Source of the DNA: a bacterium
GTDB lineage: Bacteria > Verrucomicrobiota > Verrucomicrobiia > Limisphaerales > RI-55
Length of the DNA stretch: 64,000 nt
Direction: 5' to 3'
Assembly: GCA_016124235.1 (NCBI GenBank)
Contig: WGOC01000019.1
Span: forward strand, 62,001-126,000
The notes beneath the pieces were generated by a model. The model made no database searches. It saw nothing but the letters and a program-made list of their open reading frames with translations, and was not told the DNA's origin. Below, in pieces: positions 31,670 to 40,346 of the stretch. The translations under genes were made by a program, and so were the position numbers. Each line of letters starts with the position of its first letter. Positions within the stretch are counted from its first letter, which is position 1.

Positions 31670-33172
31670 ATGAAAAATCTGATTCGCTTCGCACTCGGTC
31701 TGTTTGCTGTTGGTTCCATTTCCGTCGGCCAAGCCGCAACTTCACTTCCGCGCAGCGCGCCCGAAGCGCAGGGCGTGTCCTCGGCCGCGATGTTGGATTT
31801 CATCAATGCGCTCGACACCCAAATCGAGGCGATGCACAGCATCATGGTGGTGCGCCACGGATATGTGATCGCCGAAGGCTGGTGGACGCCATACGATGCC
31901 GAACACAATCACGTGCTCTATTCGTTGAGCAAGAGCTTCACGTCGACGGCCGTCGGGCTGGCGATCGCCGAGGGCAAACTCGATTTGTTCGATCCGGTGC
32001 TGAAGTTCTATCCTGAGGACGCACCGGAAGATCCCGGCGCCAATCTGAAGTCGATGCGCATTCGCGATCTGCTCACGATGTCGACCGGTCATCAGGATGA
32101 ACCTTCCGCCGCCCCGGATGTTGTTTCGCCAAAATCATTTTACGCGCAACCGGTGCCGCACAAACCGGGCACGCATTTCAAATACAACACGGCCGCCACG
32201 TTCATGCTTTCGGCGATCGTGCAAAAGGTCACCGGTGAGACGGTTCTCGATTACTTGCAACCGCGTCTGTTCGAGCCGCTGGGCATCGAGCATCCGGTCT
32301 GGGACAAGAACTTTCAGGGCATCTGCCTCGGCGGTTACGGATTACGCGTCCGCACCGAGGACATCGCGAAGTTTGGGCAGTTGTATCTGCAAAAGGGCAA
32401 CTGGCAGGGCAAGCAACTGTTGCCGGCAAGTTGGGTTGAGCTGGCCACCTCGCGTATGATGTCCAACGGCAGCAATCCGCAAAGCGATTGGGACCAAGGA
32501 TACGGCTTTCAATTCTGGCGGTGCCGGCACAACGCTTATCGCGGCGATGGCGCCTTCGGTCAGTACTGCATTGTGATGCCGGATCAGAACACGGTCGTCG
32601 CGATCACCAGCGGCGTCGGCGACATGCAGAAGACATTGAAGGTGGTCTGGGATAAACTGTTGCCGGCGCTTGGGAACACTGCTTTGGCCGCGAACGCGTC
32701 GGGTGACCAAGCTCTCCAAGAGAAACTCGCCGGCCTCCAAACGCGGACCGCCGAAGGATCGGCGACGCCGTCCTCCGCGAAGAAGTTCCTGGGTCAGAAG
32801 TTCACGTTTCCCGCGAATGATCAAAAGCTCGAAAGCGTGGAATTGACAGCTTCAGGCGACGGCAAGGAACTGACGCTGAACGTCGCGATCGCCGGACAAA
32901 AAGTGAGCATTCCCTGTGGTCACGAAACGTGGCTGAAAGCACGCGGTCCGTATCTCGGCGGGGCGCTCGCACAATTCCCGGACGAACCACTGGCTGGCAG
33001 CTTCGGCTGGCCGTCGGACAATACCTGCAAGATCAAAGTCGTCGCCTACGAAACGCCGTTCAACACCGTGCTCACGCTGAAATTTGACGGCGATCAGGTG
33101 GCATTCGATGCAGAGGCCAACGTTGCGTTTGGTCCGCGAAAGAAACCGGAGTTAATCGGCAAGCGCGATTAG
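31670..33172 (+). CDS. Secreted serine hydrolase (beta-lactamase/esterase family)
   Basis: 500 residues with a signal peptide (FALGLFAVGSISVGQA). SLSK at residues 85-88 in VLYSLSKSFTSTAVG is the SxxK nucleophile motif of class C beta-lactamase-like esterases and D-peptidases; the FKYNTAATFML near 172 supplies the Tyr motif, and GYGFQFWRCRHNAYRGDGAF the distal loop. The last 130 residues (SVELTASGDGKELTLNVAIA and FGWPSDNTCKIKVVAYET) form an extra beta domain. Substrate unknown: esterase, peptidase or amidase are all possible. The end overlaps a remnant of a PQQ-propeller gene on the other strand. Confidence 0.85.
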   Translation: MKNLIRFALGLFAVGSISVGQAATSLPRSAPEAQGVSSAAMLDFINALDTQIEAMHSIMVVRHGYVIAEGWWTPYDAEHNHVLYSLSKSFTSTAVGLAIAEGKLDLFDPVLKFYPEDAPEDPGANLKSMRIRDLLTMSTGHQDEPSAAPDVVSPKSFYAQPVPHKPGTHFKYNTAATFMLSAIVQKVTGETVLDYLQPRLFEPLGIEHPVWDKNFQGICLGGYGLRVRTEDIAKFGQLYLQKGNWQGKQLLPASWVELATSRMMSNGSNPQSDWDQGYGFQFWRCRHNAYRGDGAFGQYCIVMPDQNTVVAITSGVGDMQKTLKVVWDKLLPALGNTALAANASGDQALQEKLAGLQTRTAEGSATPSSAKKFLGQKFTFPANDQKLESVELTASGDGKELTLNVAIAGQKVSIPCGHETWLKARGPYLGGALAQFPDEPLAGSFGWPSDNTCKIKVVAYETPFNTVLTLKFDGDQVAFDAEANVAFGPRKKPELIGKRD

Positions 33173-33296
33173 TTTCCGCCGATCTGGAAACACGTGATTT
33201 GTCCGGTGCGGTCCTTCGTAAAAAGATGGGCGTTGGCCAGGACGACGTGGGCGATCACTGTTCGTCTGACGCGCTTCATGTCGTGACGTCGATCGT
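33169..33296 (-). pseudogene. C-terminal remnant of a PQQ/beta-propeller protein gene
   Basis: Minus-strand reading gives MKRVRRTVIAHVVLANAHLF, TKDRTGQITCFQIGGN and a TAA stop, which is the characteristic last blade of secreted PQQ-like propeller proteins (HVV-AN-LFxKDxTGxxTCF). Nothing upstream continues the domain; the frame dissolves into a palindrome-rich stretch. A 40-residue remnant of a deleted gene, convergent with and overlapping the serine hydrolase stop. Confidence 0.65.
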
Positions 33297-33430
33297 CAAT
33301 GGGGGCGGCACTCCGTTGCCCGTCATTGGCCAGTAACGGAAAGCCGGTCTCGGAGAGACGCGCCCCACCTCCTCCGTTGCAATGTTGCCAGCTAGGTCAT
33401 TCGAATCGACTGTGTGTCGAACCTACGTCG

Positions 33431-33487
33431 GAGAGGCGGCACTCCTGCCGCCTTCCCAGACTGGGCGACAGGAATGTCGCCCTTCCG
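33431..33487. repeat. Double-hairpin REP-like element
   Basis: AGGCGGCACTCCTGCCGCCT is followed eight bases later by GGGCGACAGGAATGTCGCCC: two adjacent hairpins with 6-8 base stems bearing related AGGAGxGCC-like loops. Located in the 360-base gap between the serine hydrolase and SDR genes, which is otherwise made of gene remnant and GC-rich palindromes (for example GGGCGGCACTCCGTTGCCC near 33303). Confidence 0.6.
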
Positions 33488-33528
33488 CTTTGGTGAGCAT
33501 CGGCTCATTCACTGAGCACAGGTTTGGC

Positions 33529-34251
33529 TTAGCTCGTCTTGTTGCCAAGCGGACGAACGAGAATTTCCTCGATGCCGACAAACTTCGGCAGACTGGCGAC
33601 CAGCCAGACGCACGCGGCGAGATCGTCGGGTTGAAGCATGCGCTTGCGCGCCTCGGCGGGCGGGGGCACGGGACGACGATCAAGCAAAGGCGTATTGATG
33701 TCACCGGGGAAGATCGAGCAGGCGCGGATGCCGTGTTCCCATTCCTCGAGATTGATCGCCTGGGTCAGACCGTTCTGGCCAAACTTCGAGCAAATGTACG
33801 CGGCGCCGGCCTTCGGATTCGCTTGTTTGCCGGCGTCAGAAACGATATTGACGATCGTGCCTTCGTTTTGTTTGCGCATCGCGGGCAGGAACGCCTGCAC
33901 CGTGTAAAAGCTGCCGTTCAAATTGGCGGCGATGACTTTCTGATAATCCTCCGCCGACAACACTTCGAGTTTGCGCTTGGGAATGTTCGTGCCGGCGGAA
34001 TTGACGAGACAATCGACGGTCGGAAATTTCGCGAGCACGGATTTGGCAATCCGCTCGACGTCCGCCAGGACGCCGACGTCGCCGGGGCAAAGCAGGACGC
34101 GGTTGGTGTCCCCGCCGCATTTGGCGAGCGTTTCGTGGAGCGCCTCTTCACGTCGGCCAATCAGCGCGACGTTCCAGCCTTCGTTGACAAACTTAACGGC
34201 CACGGCCAGGCCCACGCCAGAACCAGCCCCGGTGATGACTGCGGTTTTCAT
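33529..34251 (-). CDS. Short-chain dehydrogenase/reductase
   Basis: 240 residues from ATG 34251; starts further upstream would add 20 residues unlike the family. TGAGSGVG at residue 7 is the TGxxxGxG cofactor motif, NSAGTNIP the NAG-like motif, and YICSK carries the catalytic Tyr and Lys with a Ser in NIVSDAG. GRREEALHE after the second strand has an Arg pair suggesting NADP preference. Specific substrate unknown; the family covers 3-oxoacyl-ACP reductases, sugar dehydrogenases and others. Single gene. Confidence 0.9.
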   Translation of the reverse strand: MKTAVITGAGSGVGLAVAVKFVNEGWNVALIGRREEALHETLAKCGGDTNRVLLCPGDVGVLADVERIAKSVLAKFPTVDCLVNSAGTNIPKRKLEVLSAEDYQKVIAANLNGSFYTVQAFLPAMRKQNEGTIVNIVSDAGKQANPKAGAAYICSKFGQNGLTQAINLEEWEHGIRACSIFPGDINTPLLDRRPVPPPAEARKRMLQPDDLAACVWLVASLPKFVGIEEILVRPLGNKTS

Positions 34252-34429
34252 GGCCGAGATTTCAACCATAGATGAACGCAGATGGACACAGATAAATGTA
34301 AAACCGCTCAAGGCGAACCGCTGATTTTCGCTTATCAGCGTAAACTGAATCCCCGCTGCGATGGAGCCCAGTTAGACTTATTCAGCCAGCGCCTGATGCT
34401 CGTAGTTCGGACATCAGCGCTCCGCTCGG

Positions 34430-35182
34430 TTACCCATTCTCCGTCAGCCGGACAAGGTGCTTCATGAACGAGGATGTGATCTCAATAACAAATTCAATCT
34501 CCTCTTCGATGATTGCATCATCGTGTTTAACATAATCATTCTGATACTGGCAGTAATAGCTGAGAAGCGATACGAACATATTCGATAACTGAGCTGATCC
34601 GCCGTGGTTCTTAATATGAGCGCCAACAGCGGCCTTCTGATTCTCAAGCGATTTTTCGTTGTCAAAGAGGGCATGGAGTAGCTTCTCAAGGGACAACCTT
34701 AGATCATCCAAAACATTTCTTGAGAATGCTCCATGCTTATACTTTTGAAGAGCATCACCGTACAATGACAAGGCGTCGGGATATTCGCCAAGCCAGTGCC
34801 TCGTGTCTTCGATTAAAGGCTGGTTTAATTCGGAAGCTTCCGGTTCCGGGTCCAAATGCCGAAACCGTGTTATGAGTTTCAGCTTCAGTCCTTTGCGCTC
34901 GGACAATTTCGTATCTCCGAAATTAGGATGATCGCACAACTCCTTAATTATTTTGTACTGCTGTTTGGGTGAGAAGGCCCGAAGGTTTTCATAGAGAGCC
35001 GTTCTCTTGTTCGGGATGTGCATACCCATTTGGGTGTGAGGAATCGCCACATTGAATTCGACCGCGTAGGCGGCAGTAGCCTCGATGATCTTGGTGCCAC
35101 TGAGCCCCGTCCGAGTGTCACCTAATATGTCCGCAGCGTGCCGCAGGAACGTATCCGGAATTATGGCAGGTTCGGCGATCAT
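34430..35182 (-). CDS. AbiJ-like abortive-infection candidate
   Basis: 250 residues, no signal peptide. The first 100 residues (DTFLRHAADILGDTRTGLSG, TKIIEATAAY, NKRTALYENLRAFSPKQQY) resemble the AbiJ N-terminal domain group found in abortive-infection proteins. The helical C-terminal part (LSLEKLLHALFDNEKSLENQ, LLSYYCQYQNDYVKHDDAII) has the look of Abi_C/HEPN-like domains, which often act as RNases. Its lower GC content than its neighbours and the repeat remnants on its downstream side (for example the CGCTGA/TCAGCG hairpin at 34319-34340) suggest acquisition. Family assignment is from recalled motifs and should be treated as tentative. Confidence 0.6.
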   Translation of the reverse strand: MIAEPAIIPDTFLRHAADILGDTRTGLSGTKIIEATAAYAVEFNVAIPHTQMGMHIPNKRTALYENLRAFSPKQQYKIIKELCDHPNFGDTKLSERKGLKLKLITRFRHLDPEPEASELNQPLIEDTRHWLGEYPDALSLYGDALQKYKHGAFSRNVLDDLRLSLEKLLHALFDNEKSLENQKAAVGAHIKNHGGSAQLSNMFVSLLSYYCQYQNDYVKHDDAIIEEEIEFVIEITSSFMKHLVRLTENG

Positions 35183-35204
35183 TTCATGAGGAGCGACATC
35201 CGGT

Positions 35205-36287
35205 TCAATACCTCACATCCACCCACCGCTTCTCGTTCGAAGAGAGCACCGCGGCGTCGATGACGCATTGGACTTTGGCGCCGTGATGGAGTGACGGATA
35301 CGCCGGGCGTTGATTGCGGATGGCGTCGAGGAATTCGAACATCTGGTCGTAGCGGAAACTGACCAACGGATCGCCTTCGTTGGGATCGCGCGGTGAACCG
35401 GGCCAGGTCCAGAAATCCTGCGGGATCGTGATCGGTTCAAGGCCGGTTCCATTCGGTTTGCCAACTTGCAATTGATTCCAGCGTTCGGTGAAGAACACGA
35501 ACGAACCTTCGCTGCCGTTGATCTCGAGGTAATCCTGACTGCGCCAGCTTTCATTGCGGCCGGTCGCCAGTTTCGAGCTTTCCATCATACCGGTCGCGCC
35601 GTTGGCGAACTCGACCATCAACGCCGACCAGTCATCGAGATCCGACGGCGCGCCGCCACGATCGGGAACGAATTGTTTCAAGCCGGCCACCAGTCGTTTC
35701 ATTTCGCCGTAAAGCTCATGCGCGAAGTTGACGCGATGGGAAAGCATGTCGCCGAGTTCGCCCGTGCCGGCGTGTTTCTTGACCTGTCGCCAACCGAGAT
35801 TACGGCTGCCCCAATCCTGCAACCGACAGCTCCGCAGATGATAGGGCGTGCCGATGGCGCCGGCTTGCACGCGGTGCATGAGATAACGCATGGCGGGAAC
35901 GAATTGGTAGGTGAACGCCGTCATATGAACGACACCCTTTGCCTCGGCCAGTTCCGCGACGGCTTTCGCGTCGGCGTGGTTGAGCGCGAGCGGCTTTTCG
36001 CAGAGGACATGTTTCCCGTGGTTGATCGCCTCACGCGCGACCTCCATGTGCGTGTCCGTCGCGGTGGCGATGACGATCGCGTCAATGTCGTCGCGGGAGA
36101 CGATGTCCTGGTAATTCGTTGAAGTCGTAGTGGCGCCGGTGAGACCGGCGACTTTCTTGAGATTGGGCTCGGAAATGTCAGCGAGCGCCGTGATCTCGCC
36201 AAGGTCGTGACACATCGCGACGCCGGGGACGTGATTTTGAAGGGTGATGCCGCCGCAGCCGACAATGCCAATTCGGATTTTGCTCAT
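35205..36287 (-). CDS. Gfo/Idh/MocA family NAD(P)-dependent oxidoreductase
   Basis: 360 residues from ATG 36287. RIGIVGCGGI is the nucleotide-binding GxGGI motif, IVIATATDTHMEVAREAI and GKHVLCEKPLALN the canonical EKP motif near residue 99. The C-terminal domain (YHLRSCRLQDWGSRNLGWRQ, HRVNFAHELYGEMKRLVAGL) binds sugar-like substrates such as inositols or glucosides. There is no signal peptide. The family is greatly expanded in Verrucomicrobia for sugar degradation. The 200 bases upstream are occupied by an inverted-repeat element. Confidence 0.9.
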   Translation of the reverse strand: MSKIRIGIVGCGGITLQNHVPGVAMCHDLGEITALADISEPNLKKVAGLTGATTTSTNYQDIVSRDDIDAIVIATATDTHMEVAREAINHGKHVLCEKPLALNHADAKAVAELAEAKGVVHMTAFTYQFVPAMRYLMHRVQAGAIGTPYHLRSCRLQDWGSRNLGWRQVKKHAGTGELGDMLSHRVNFAHELYGEMKRLVAGLKQFVPDRGGAPSDLDDWSALMVEFANGATGMMESSKLATGRNESWRSQDYLEINGSEGSFVFFTERWNQLQVGKPNGTGLEPITIPQDFWTWPGSPRDPNEGDPLVSFRYDQMFEFLDAIRNQRPAYPSLHHGAKVQCVIDAAVLSSNEKRWVDVRY

Positions 36288-36352
36288 GGATTGAAAGGCC
36301 GCGAGTATGCACGGCGGGTCGGCGAAGACAAGACGAGGAAGGGCGTGAACGC

Positions 36353-36487
36353 GAAAGACCAAGGTCAAAGGACCAAGGACCAGGGAATTTGTAAATCCCA
36401 ATTCACAAGCCGCGTCCAGTTGTCGGTCGAAACAGATTGGGGATTTGCAATTGGATTTTGCCTGGTCATTTGTCCTTTGAACTTGTG
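36353..36487. repeat. Imperfect inverted-repeat element (MITE/REP-like)
   Basis: Left arm GGTCAAAGGACCAAGGACCA and right arm, read in reverse complement, GTTCAAAGGACAAATGACCA match over some 45 bases, including AATTG and AAATCCC blocks further in. The spacer is about 40 bases. It fills the gap between the Gfo/Idh and TlpA-like genes; its right end reaches the stop region of the latter. Confidence 0.65.
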
Positions 36488-36490
36488 CGT

Positions 36491-37753
36491 TCAGCGCTTT
36501 GCGGTCACTTCCCGGATCATCGCATCAAACGCCTCGGGGGAACGCGGTCCGATGAAACGGCGATGCAAATTGCCGTTGGCATCGATCAACACGTTGACCG
36601 GAAGTTCGTTGCCCTGATAAACGAGGCTGCTTTGGCCTTCCGGATCGAGGAGGATCGGATACGTCAAACCCTTCTTTTTCGCGTAGCCACCGACGAGGGC
36701 AACCAGCTCGCTGTGTGGCGTTGACGCATTGGCTTTCGTGGGCTGGTCGTCGCCATCTTCGTGATCGCCGTCGCTGTGTCCGTGATCAATTTCGTGCTGG
36801 TCCGGCAATCCGTCCAGCGCGATGCCGACGATCGCCAGCTTGTCGCCGTATTCTTTGTGAAGTTTGACCAGATGCGGCAGTTCCGCCCAACACGCGGTAC
36901 ACCAGGTCGCCCAGAAATTGACGAAGACCGGCCGCCCGCGCAGTTCACTCAGATGAACCGTTTTACCGGTGAGATCTTGCAGCGCAAAATCGGGGGCAGG
37001 TCGCAACGGCTCATCTGACTTTGCGGCCGGTCCCGGTTTCAAATCGGTCCAATTCGAGGCGTGTTCCTGCAACCACGTTCGCCATTCATCCAGCCCGTGG
37101 TTGACTTTCGCCAACTTGTCCGGATCGACCGAGGTTTGCTCGCTGTTCCAGTCATTGTAATCACCACCCAGCGTCGCGCGGCGCACGCCGTAATCCTGAC
37201 CAGTCCACTCACGCAATGCGGTGGCGGCGGCGATTTGGATGTTCAAACTGTCATTGTTCAGAAGCGCGGCCACATCGGTGATGAGGTTGGTCATTCCGCC
37301 AGCGACGGCGGCGCGGATCGCGACAAATTTCAAATCGGGATCAACATCCAACAAGCCGGCCCGAACGAGCGGTGTTGCTTCCTCTTTGTCGAGGTAACGA
37401 ACGAGGCCCAACGTCAGTTCGCGAACCTGAAAGTCGGGGCACAACGCCGCTTCGCGCAACCAGGCTGGCATGGGTTTCAAGTGGGAAACCAAATCGCTGC
37501 TGCTGAGAGCCCGGAGTGCGGCGAGCCGGTGGGGTATCTTCCCCGTGTCATAGAAGCGCTCGATTACCTGGAGCGGCGCGGGATCGTGGCTGATCAAATC
37601 CGACACTAAACCGGTGTCCACCGAAGGCGCTGCCAACGCCGCATTCAACGTGACAATGTGTTGAAACCGCGGCCGGAACCAGAACAGCCCGGCGATGACC
37701 AACAATCCGAAGATAAGAAAGTAGAGCGGGCGTCTTTTGGGGCGTTGATTCAC
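36491..37753 (-). CDS. Membrane-anchored TlpA-like thioredoxin protein with HEAT-like region
   Basis: 420 residues. An N-terminal membrane anchor (LYFLIFGLLVIAGLFWF) is followed by a helical region of HEAT-like repeats (residues about 60-220). The C-terminal redoxin domain has APDFALQDLTGKTVHLSELR, then VFVNFWATWCTACWAELPHL with a CxxC active site near residue 288, and a cis-Pro region (NELPVNVLIDANGNL). A His/Asp-rich loop (DQHEIDHGHSDGDHEDGDDQ, about 322-341) is inserted in the redoxin domain and could bind metal. Such proteins reduce disulfides outside the cytoplasmic membrane, often in cytochrome c maturation. Confidence 0.86.
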   Translation of the reverse strand: MNQRPKRRPLYFLIFGLLVIAGLFWFRPRFQHIVTLNAALAAPSVDTGLVSDLISHDPAPLQVIERFYDTGKIPHRLAALRALSSSDLVSHLKPMPAWLREAALCPDFQVRELTLGLVRYLDKEEATPLVRAGLLDVDPDLKFVAIRAAVAGGMTNLITDVAALLNNDSLNIQIAAATALREWTGQDYGVRRATLGGDYNDWNSEQTSVDPDKLAKVNHGLDEWRTWLQEHASNWTDLKPGPAAKSDEPLRPAPDFALQDLTGKTVHLSELRGRPVFVNFWATWCTACWAELPHLVKLHKEYGDKLAIVGIALDGLPDQHEIDHGHSDGDHEDGDDQPTKANASTPHSELVALVGGYAKKKGLTYPILLDPEGQSSLVYQGNELPVNVLIDANGNLHRRFIGPRSPEAFDAMIREVTAKR

Positions 37754-37811
37754 AAAGAGAGGATGCAGATTTCGACGATTCTATTCCCGCTCGCGCTTGG
37801 TTCGCTTTGGT

Positions 37812-38327
37812 TCACCCGGCGAGCGAGGTTCTTTGGGCGAGCATCCGCCAGATTAGTGCGAACGCCGGCGCAAAATCATTTGGTTTCGTTTCCAGCCATG
37901 CGGTTACGGCGGAGGGAGCAAACCAATCGCCGGTTTCGATTTCCTCGGGATGCAACGCAAACGGACCTTCGGCGGAGCATTGGTAAACCCAGACAAATTC
38001 CTGGCCGGTCGCGTGGCAGGCGTCCACCTTGAACAGTCGTTGCGGCGCTTCGTCGACAAACAGTCCGATCTCCTCGCCGAGTTCGCGAATCGCGCACGCA
38101 TCGTAATCTTCGCCGGAATCCAGGTGGCCGGAGGACGACGAATCCCAAACGCCGGGATGGGTGTCCTTCGACATCGACCGCTTTTGGAGGAACAGTTCAC
38201 CTTTGCCATTGAACACCAGCACATGCACGGCGCGGTGCTTGAGATCGAGCCGGTGGACCTCGCTCCGTGGACGGCGGTCGACCACCTCGTCGAGATCGTT
38301 CACCACATCAAAGATTTCTTCAGGCAT
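37812..38327 (-). CDS. NUDIX hydrolase
   Basis: 171 residues. The Nudix box runs from G67 to L89: GHLDSGEDYDACAIRELGEE with G67, E73, R81, E82, E85 and E86 in the expected places. The N-terminal EEIFDVVNDLDEVVDRRPRS and HRAVHVLVFNGKGELFLQKR match the branch that includes isopentenyl-diphosphate isomerase-like and YfcD-type hydrolases. This branch usually hydrolyses nucleoside diphosphate-linked or related substrates; the exact one is unknown. Single gene, no signal peptide. Confidence 0.92.
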   Translation of the reverse strand: MPEEIFDVVNDLDEVVDRRPRSEVHRLDLKHRAVHVLVFNGKGELFLQKRSMSKDTHPGVWDSSSSGHLDSGEDYDACAIRELGEEIGLFVDEAPQRLFKVDACHATGQEFVWVYQCSAEGPFALHPEEIETGDWFAPSAVTAWLETKPNDFAPAFALIWRMLAQRTSLAG

Positions 38328-38405
38328 AAAAATTGAACCGAACGAGAGACGTTAAGACCAACACTCGCCTACGGCAGTCAGTCGTTTGCTGGGTTCATTC
38401 GTCGG

Positions 38406-38867
38406 TCACCAAACGCAATAATACCAATTCGGCGCAATCGCCTCCACTGATTTGAAAGGCCGGTTCGTTGGCGGGCCATTTTCACTATAACTGTATATGG
38501 CCCAAGTTCGCGTCGCACAACTCCCCAGCTCGACTAAACGATTGTCCGGGTTAACCCATAGAAGTTCCAATTTATTGGAAGTTAGGAATCCAGAAAGTTC
38601 CGCTTGCATGTTTGAATTCAAATTCGCACTGAAATCAAATTTGCGCGACCGATCGTCACTCGGATCGACGACTATCTCCTCCCCCCGCTCCAGAAGACGC
38701 TTGGTCAGATTGCCAAATTCCTTTTCGCGCTCAGGTGAAAAATAGACCTTCCAGTCTCTGACCGGATCATGAAACAAGATCGGGAGTATCGCCAAGAATA
38801 CCACCAACAACAAAGCGCCGGTCGCGAGCACTTTTTCGGCTGTGGTCATTTTCATTCTGGCCATCAC
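38406..38867 (-). CDS. Hypothetical protein with one membrane segment
   Basis: 153 residues. A single hydrophobic segment at about 12-32 (LATGALLLVVFLAILPILF) is followed by a soluble part with VYFSPEREKEFGNLTKRLLE, LSGFLTSNKLELLWVNPDNR and a C-terminal PNWYYCVW. I do not recognise the family. ATG codons at 38867, 38864 and 38855 are all possible starts. Low GC content compared with the neighbours. Confidence 0.5.
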   Translation of the reverse strand: MMARMKMTTAEKVLATGALLLVVFLAILPILFHDPVRDWKVYFSPEREKEFGNLTKRLLERGEEIVVDPSDDRSRKFDFSANLNSNMQAELSGFLTSNKLELLWVNPDNRLVELGSCATRTWAIYSYSENGPPTNRPFKSVEAIAPNWYYCVW

Positions 38868-38898
38868 AATTTAATTCAATGGTCCCAGTTTATTTGCT

Positions 38899-39176
38899 CT
38901 ACCAAAATAGACCCGCAAACATTCGATTCGTTCTGAAAAGCGATTTGCCGAATTTCCACCAAGGCAGGGCGATTGTAATTACGGCGACACCGAACACTGA
39001 ATAAACCTACATACGAGACCTAAATCGGAACCAGTCTCAGTCGGCCCAAGGCGAAACCAGCAGCAAATCAAATAGTACGTATAGGTAATAATTATTTGCC
39101 ATCCCTCGGGAAGTGCAGAATACTCCGCAACCCTGTCGGCAGGGTCAGCCAGCGTCATCCAATGAGTAACTCGCAC
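38899..39176 (-). pseudogene. Possible frameshifted small membrane protein gene
   Basis: Two minus-strand segments in different frames look coding: LPEGWQIIITYTYYLICCWF (about 39050-39115) and, further on, YSVFGVAVITIALPWWKFGK followed by SLFRTNRMFAGLFW and a stop at 38899. A TAG and a phase change lie between them. Together they would make a two-helix membrane protein, so a decayed gene is possible. Otherwise this gap upstream of the PQQ protein holds nothing I recognise. Confidence 0.25.
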
Positions 39177-40337
39177 CAGGTCAAGGGTTTGCCATCCGGC
39201 AGCTGCCAGTTTCGGTGGTGCCGAACGGTGATTTTCGTCGCTTTGGCCAGTCTGTTGGCCGCACCTGCGTTATGGGCGTCCACGGGTGACTGGCCGATGA
39301 CTCGCGGCAATCCGGGACTCACCGGAGTGGCCAACGGCACTCTCGCCTCCAAACTCAAACTGGAGTGGACCTTCAAGACGGGTGACGCGATTAAAGGATC
39401 GCCCGTCGTCGCAAACGGAACGGCTTACGTCGCGTCCTACGACAAGAAGCTTTACGCGGTGGACCTCAAGTCGGGCAAAAAGAAATGGGAGTTTCTCGCA
39501 ATCGACGCGATCGAATCCACGCCCTTGGTCATTGGGAATCAGGTCGTGATCGGCGACTTGCTGGGAAACCTTTATGCGGTGGACGCGGCAACGGGAAAAT
39601 CGAACTGGGTCTTCACTGCGGGTGACAAAATTGTCGGTGGGCCAAATTCGATTGCCGGTCCGGACGGCAAGCCGAAAGCCATTCTCGTCGGCAGCCATGA
39701 CTTCTTCCTGTATTCGCTGGATCCGGCGACGGGCAAGACCAACTGGGCGTACGAGACGGGTAATTACATCAATGGCTCGCCGGCCGTCGCGAAGGGAATG
39801 ACGGTGTTCGGTGGCTGCGACGCGATCCTGCATGTCGTGGGCCTGGACAAGGGCGAGAAAATCAAGGAAGTCGACGCGGATGCCTACATCATGTGTTCGG
39901 CCGCGCTCGACGGGAAGCTGGCCTTCTTCGGCGATTACGACAATGAGGTCTGGTGCGTGGACATCGACAAAGGCGAAAAGGTCTGGACGTATCGCGATCG
40001 CAATTTCCCGTATTTTTCGTCACCGGCTGTCACCGCTGACCGGGTGATTGTCGGAGGTCGCGACAAGCGGGTTCATTGCATCAACAAGAAAACCGGCGAA
40101 GCGGTGTGGACCTTTCCGACCCGTGGTCGAGTGGACAGTTCACCCGTGGTATGCGATGGCAAGATCGCCGTCGGTTCGGACGACGGCCGGCTCTACTTGC
40201 TGAACCTCGCCGATGGAACAGAACTCTGGTCTTACGAGATCGGTCAACCCGTACAGAGCTCTCCCGCCGTGGCGGGCGGCTGGGTCCTCGTGGGTTGCGA
40301 TGATGGAAACCTTTACGCGTTTGGTCCCGCCACTTGA
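39162..40337 (+). CDS. Secreted PQQ-like (BamB-type) beta-propeller protein
   Basis: 391 residues from ATG 39162, with a signal segment RTVIFVALASLLAAPALWAS. At least seven propeller blades are visible, each ending in a variant of LYAVDLKSGKKKW: LYAVDAATGKSNW, LYSLDPATGKTNW, VWCVDIDKGEKVW, VHCINKKTGEAVW, LYLLNLADGTELW and LYAFGP. This is the PQQ/BamB repeat family, probably a protein-protein scaffold rather than a quinoprotein since cofactor residues are not evident. The stop is ten bases before the HemN-like gene, so they may be co-transcribed. Confidence 0.85.
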   Translation: MSNSHQVKGLPSGSCQFRWCRTVIFVALASLLAAPALWASTGDWPMTRGNPGLTGVANGTLASKLKLEWTFKTGDAIKGSPVVANGTAYVASYDKKLYAVDLKSGKKKWEFLAIDAIESTPLVIGNQVVIGDLLGNLYAVDAATGKSNWVFTAGDKIVGGPNSIAGPDGKPKAILVGSHDFFLYSLDPATGKTNWAYETGNYINGSPAVAKGMTVFGGCDAILHVVGLDKGEKIKEVDADAYIMCSAALDGKLAFFGDYDNEVWCVDIDKGEKVWTYRDRNFPYFSSPAVTADRVIVGGRDKRVHCINKKTGEAVWTFPTRGRVDSSPVVCDGKIAVGSDDGRLYLLNLADGTELWSYEIGQPVQSSPAVAGGWVLVGCDDGNLYAFGPAT

Positions 40338-40346
40338 GCAGATATT

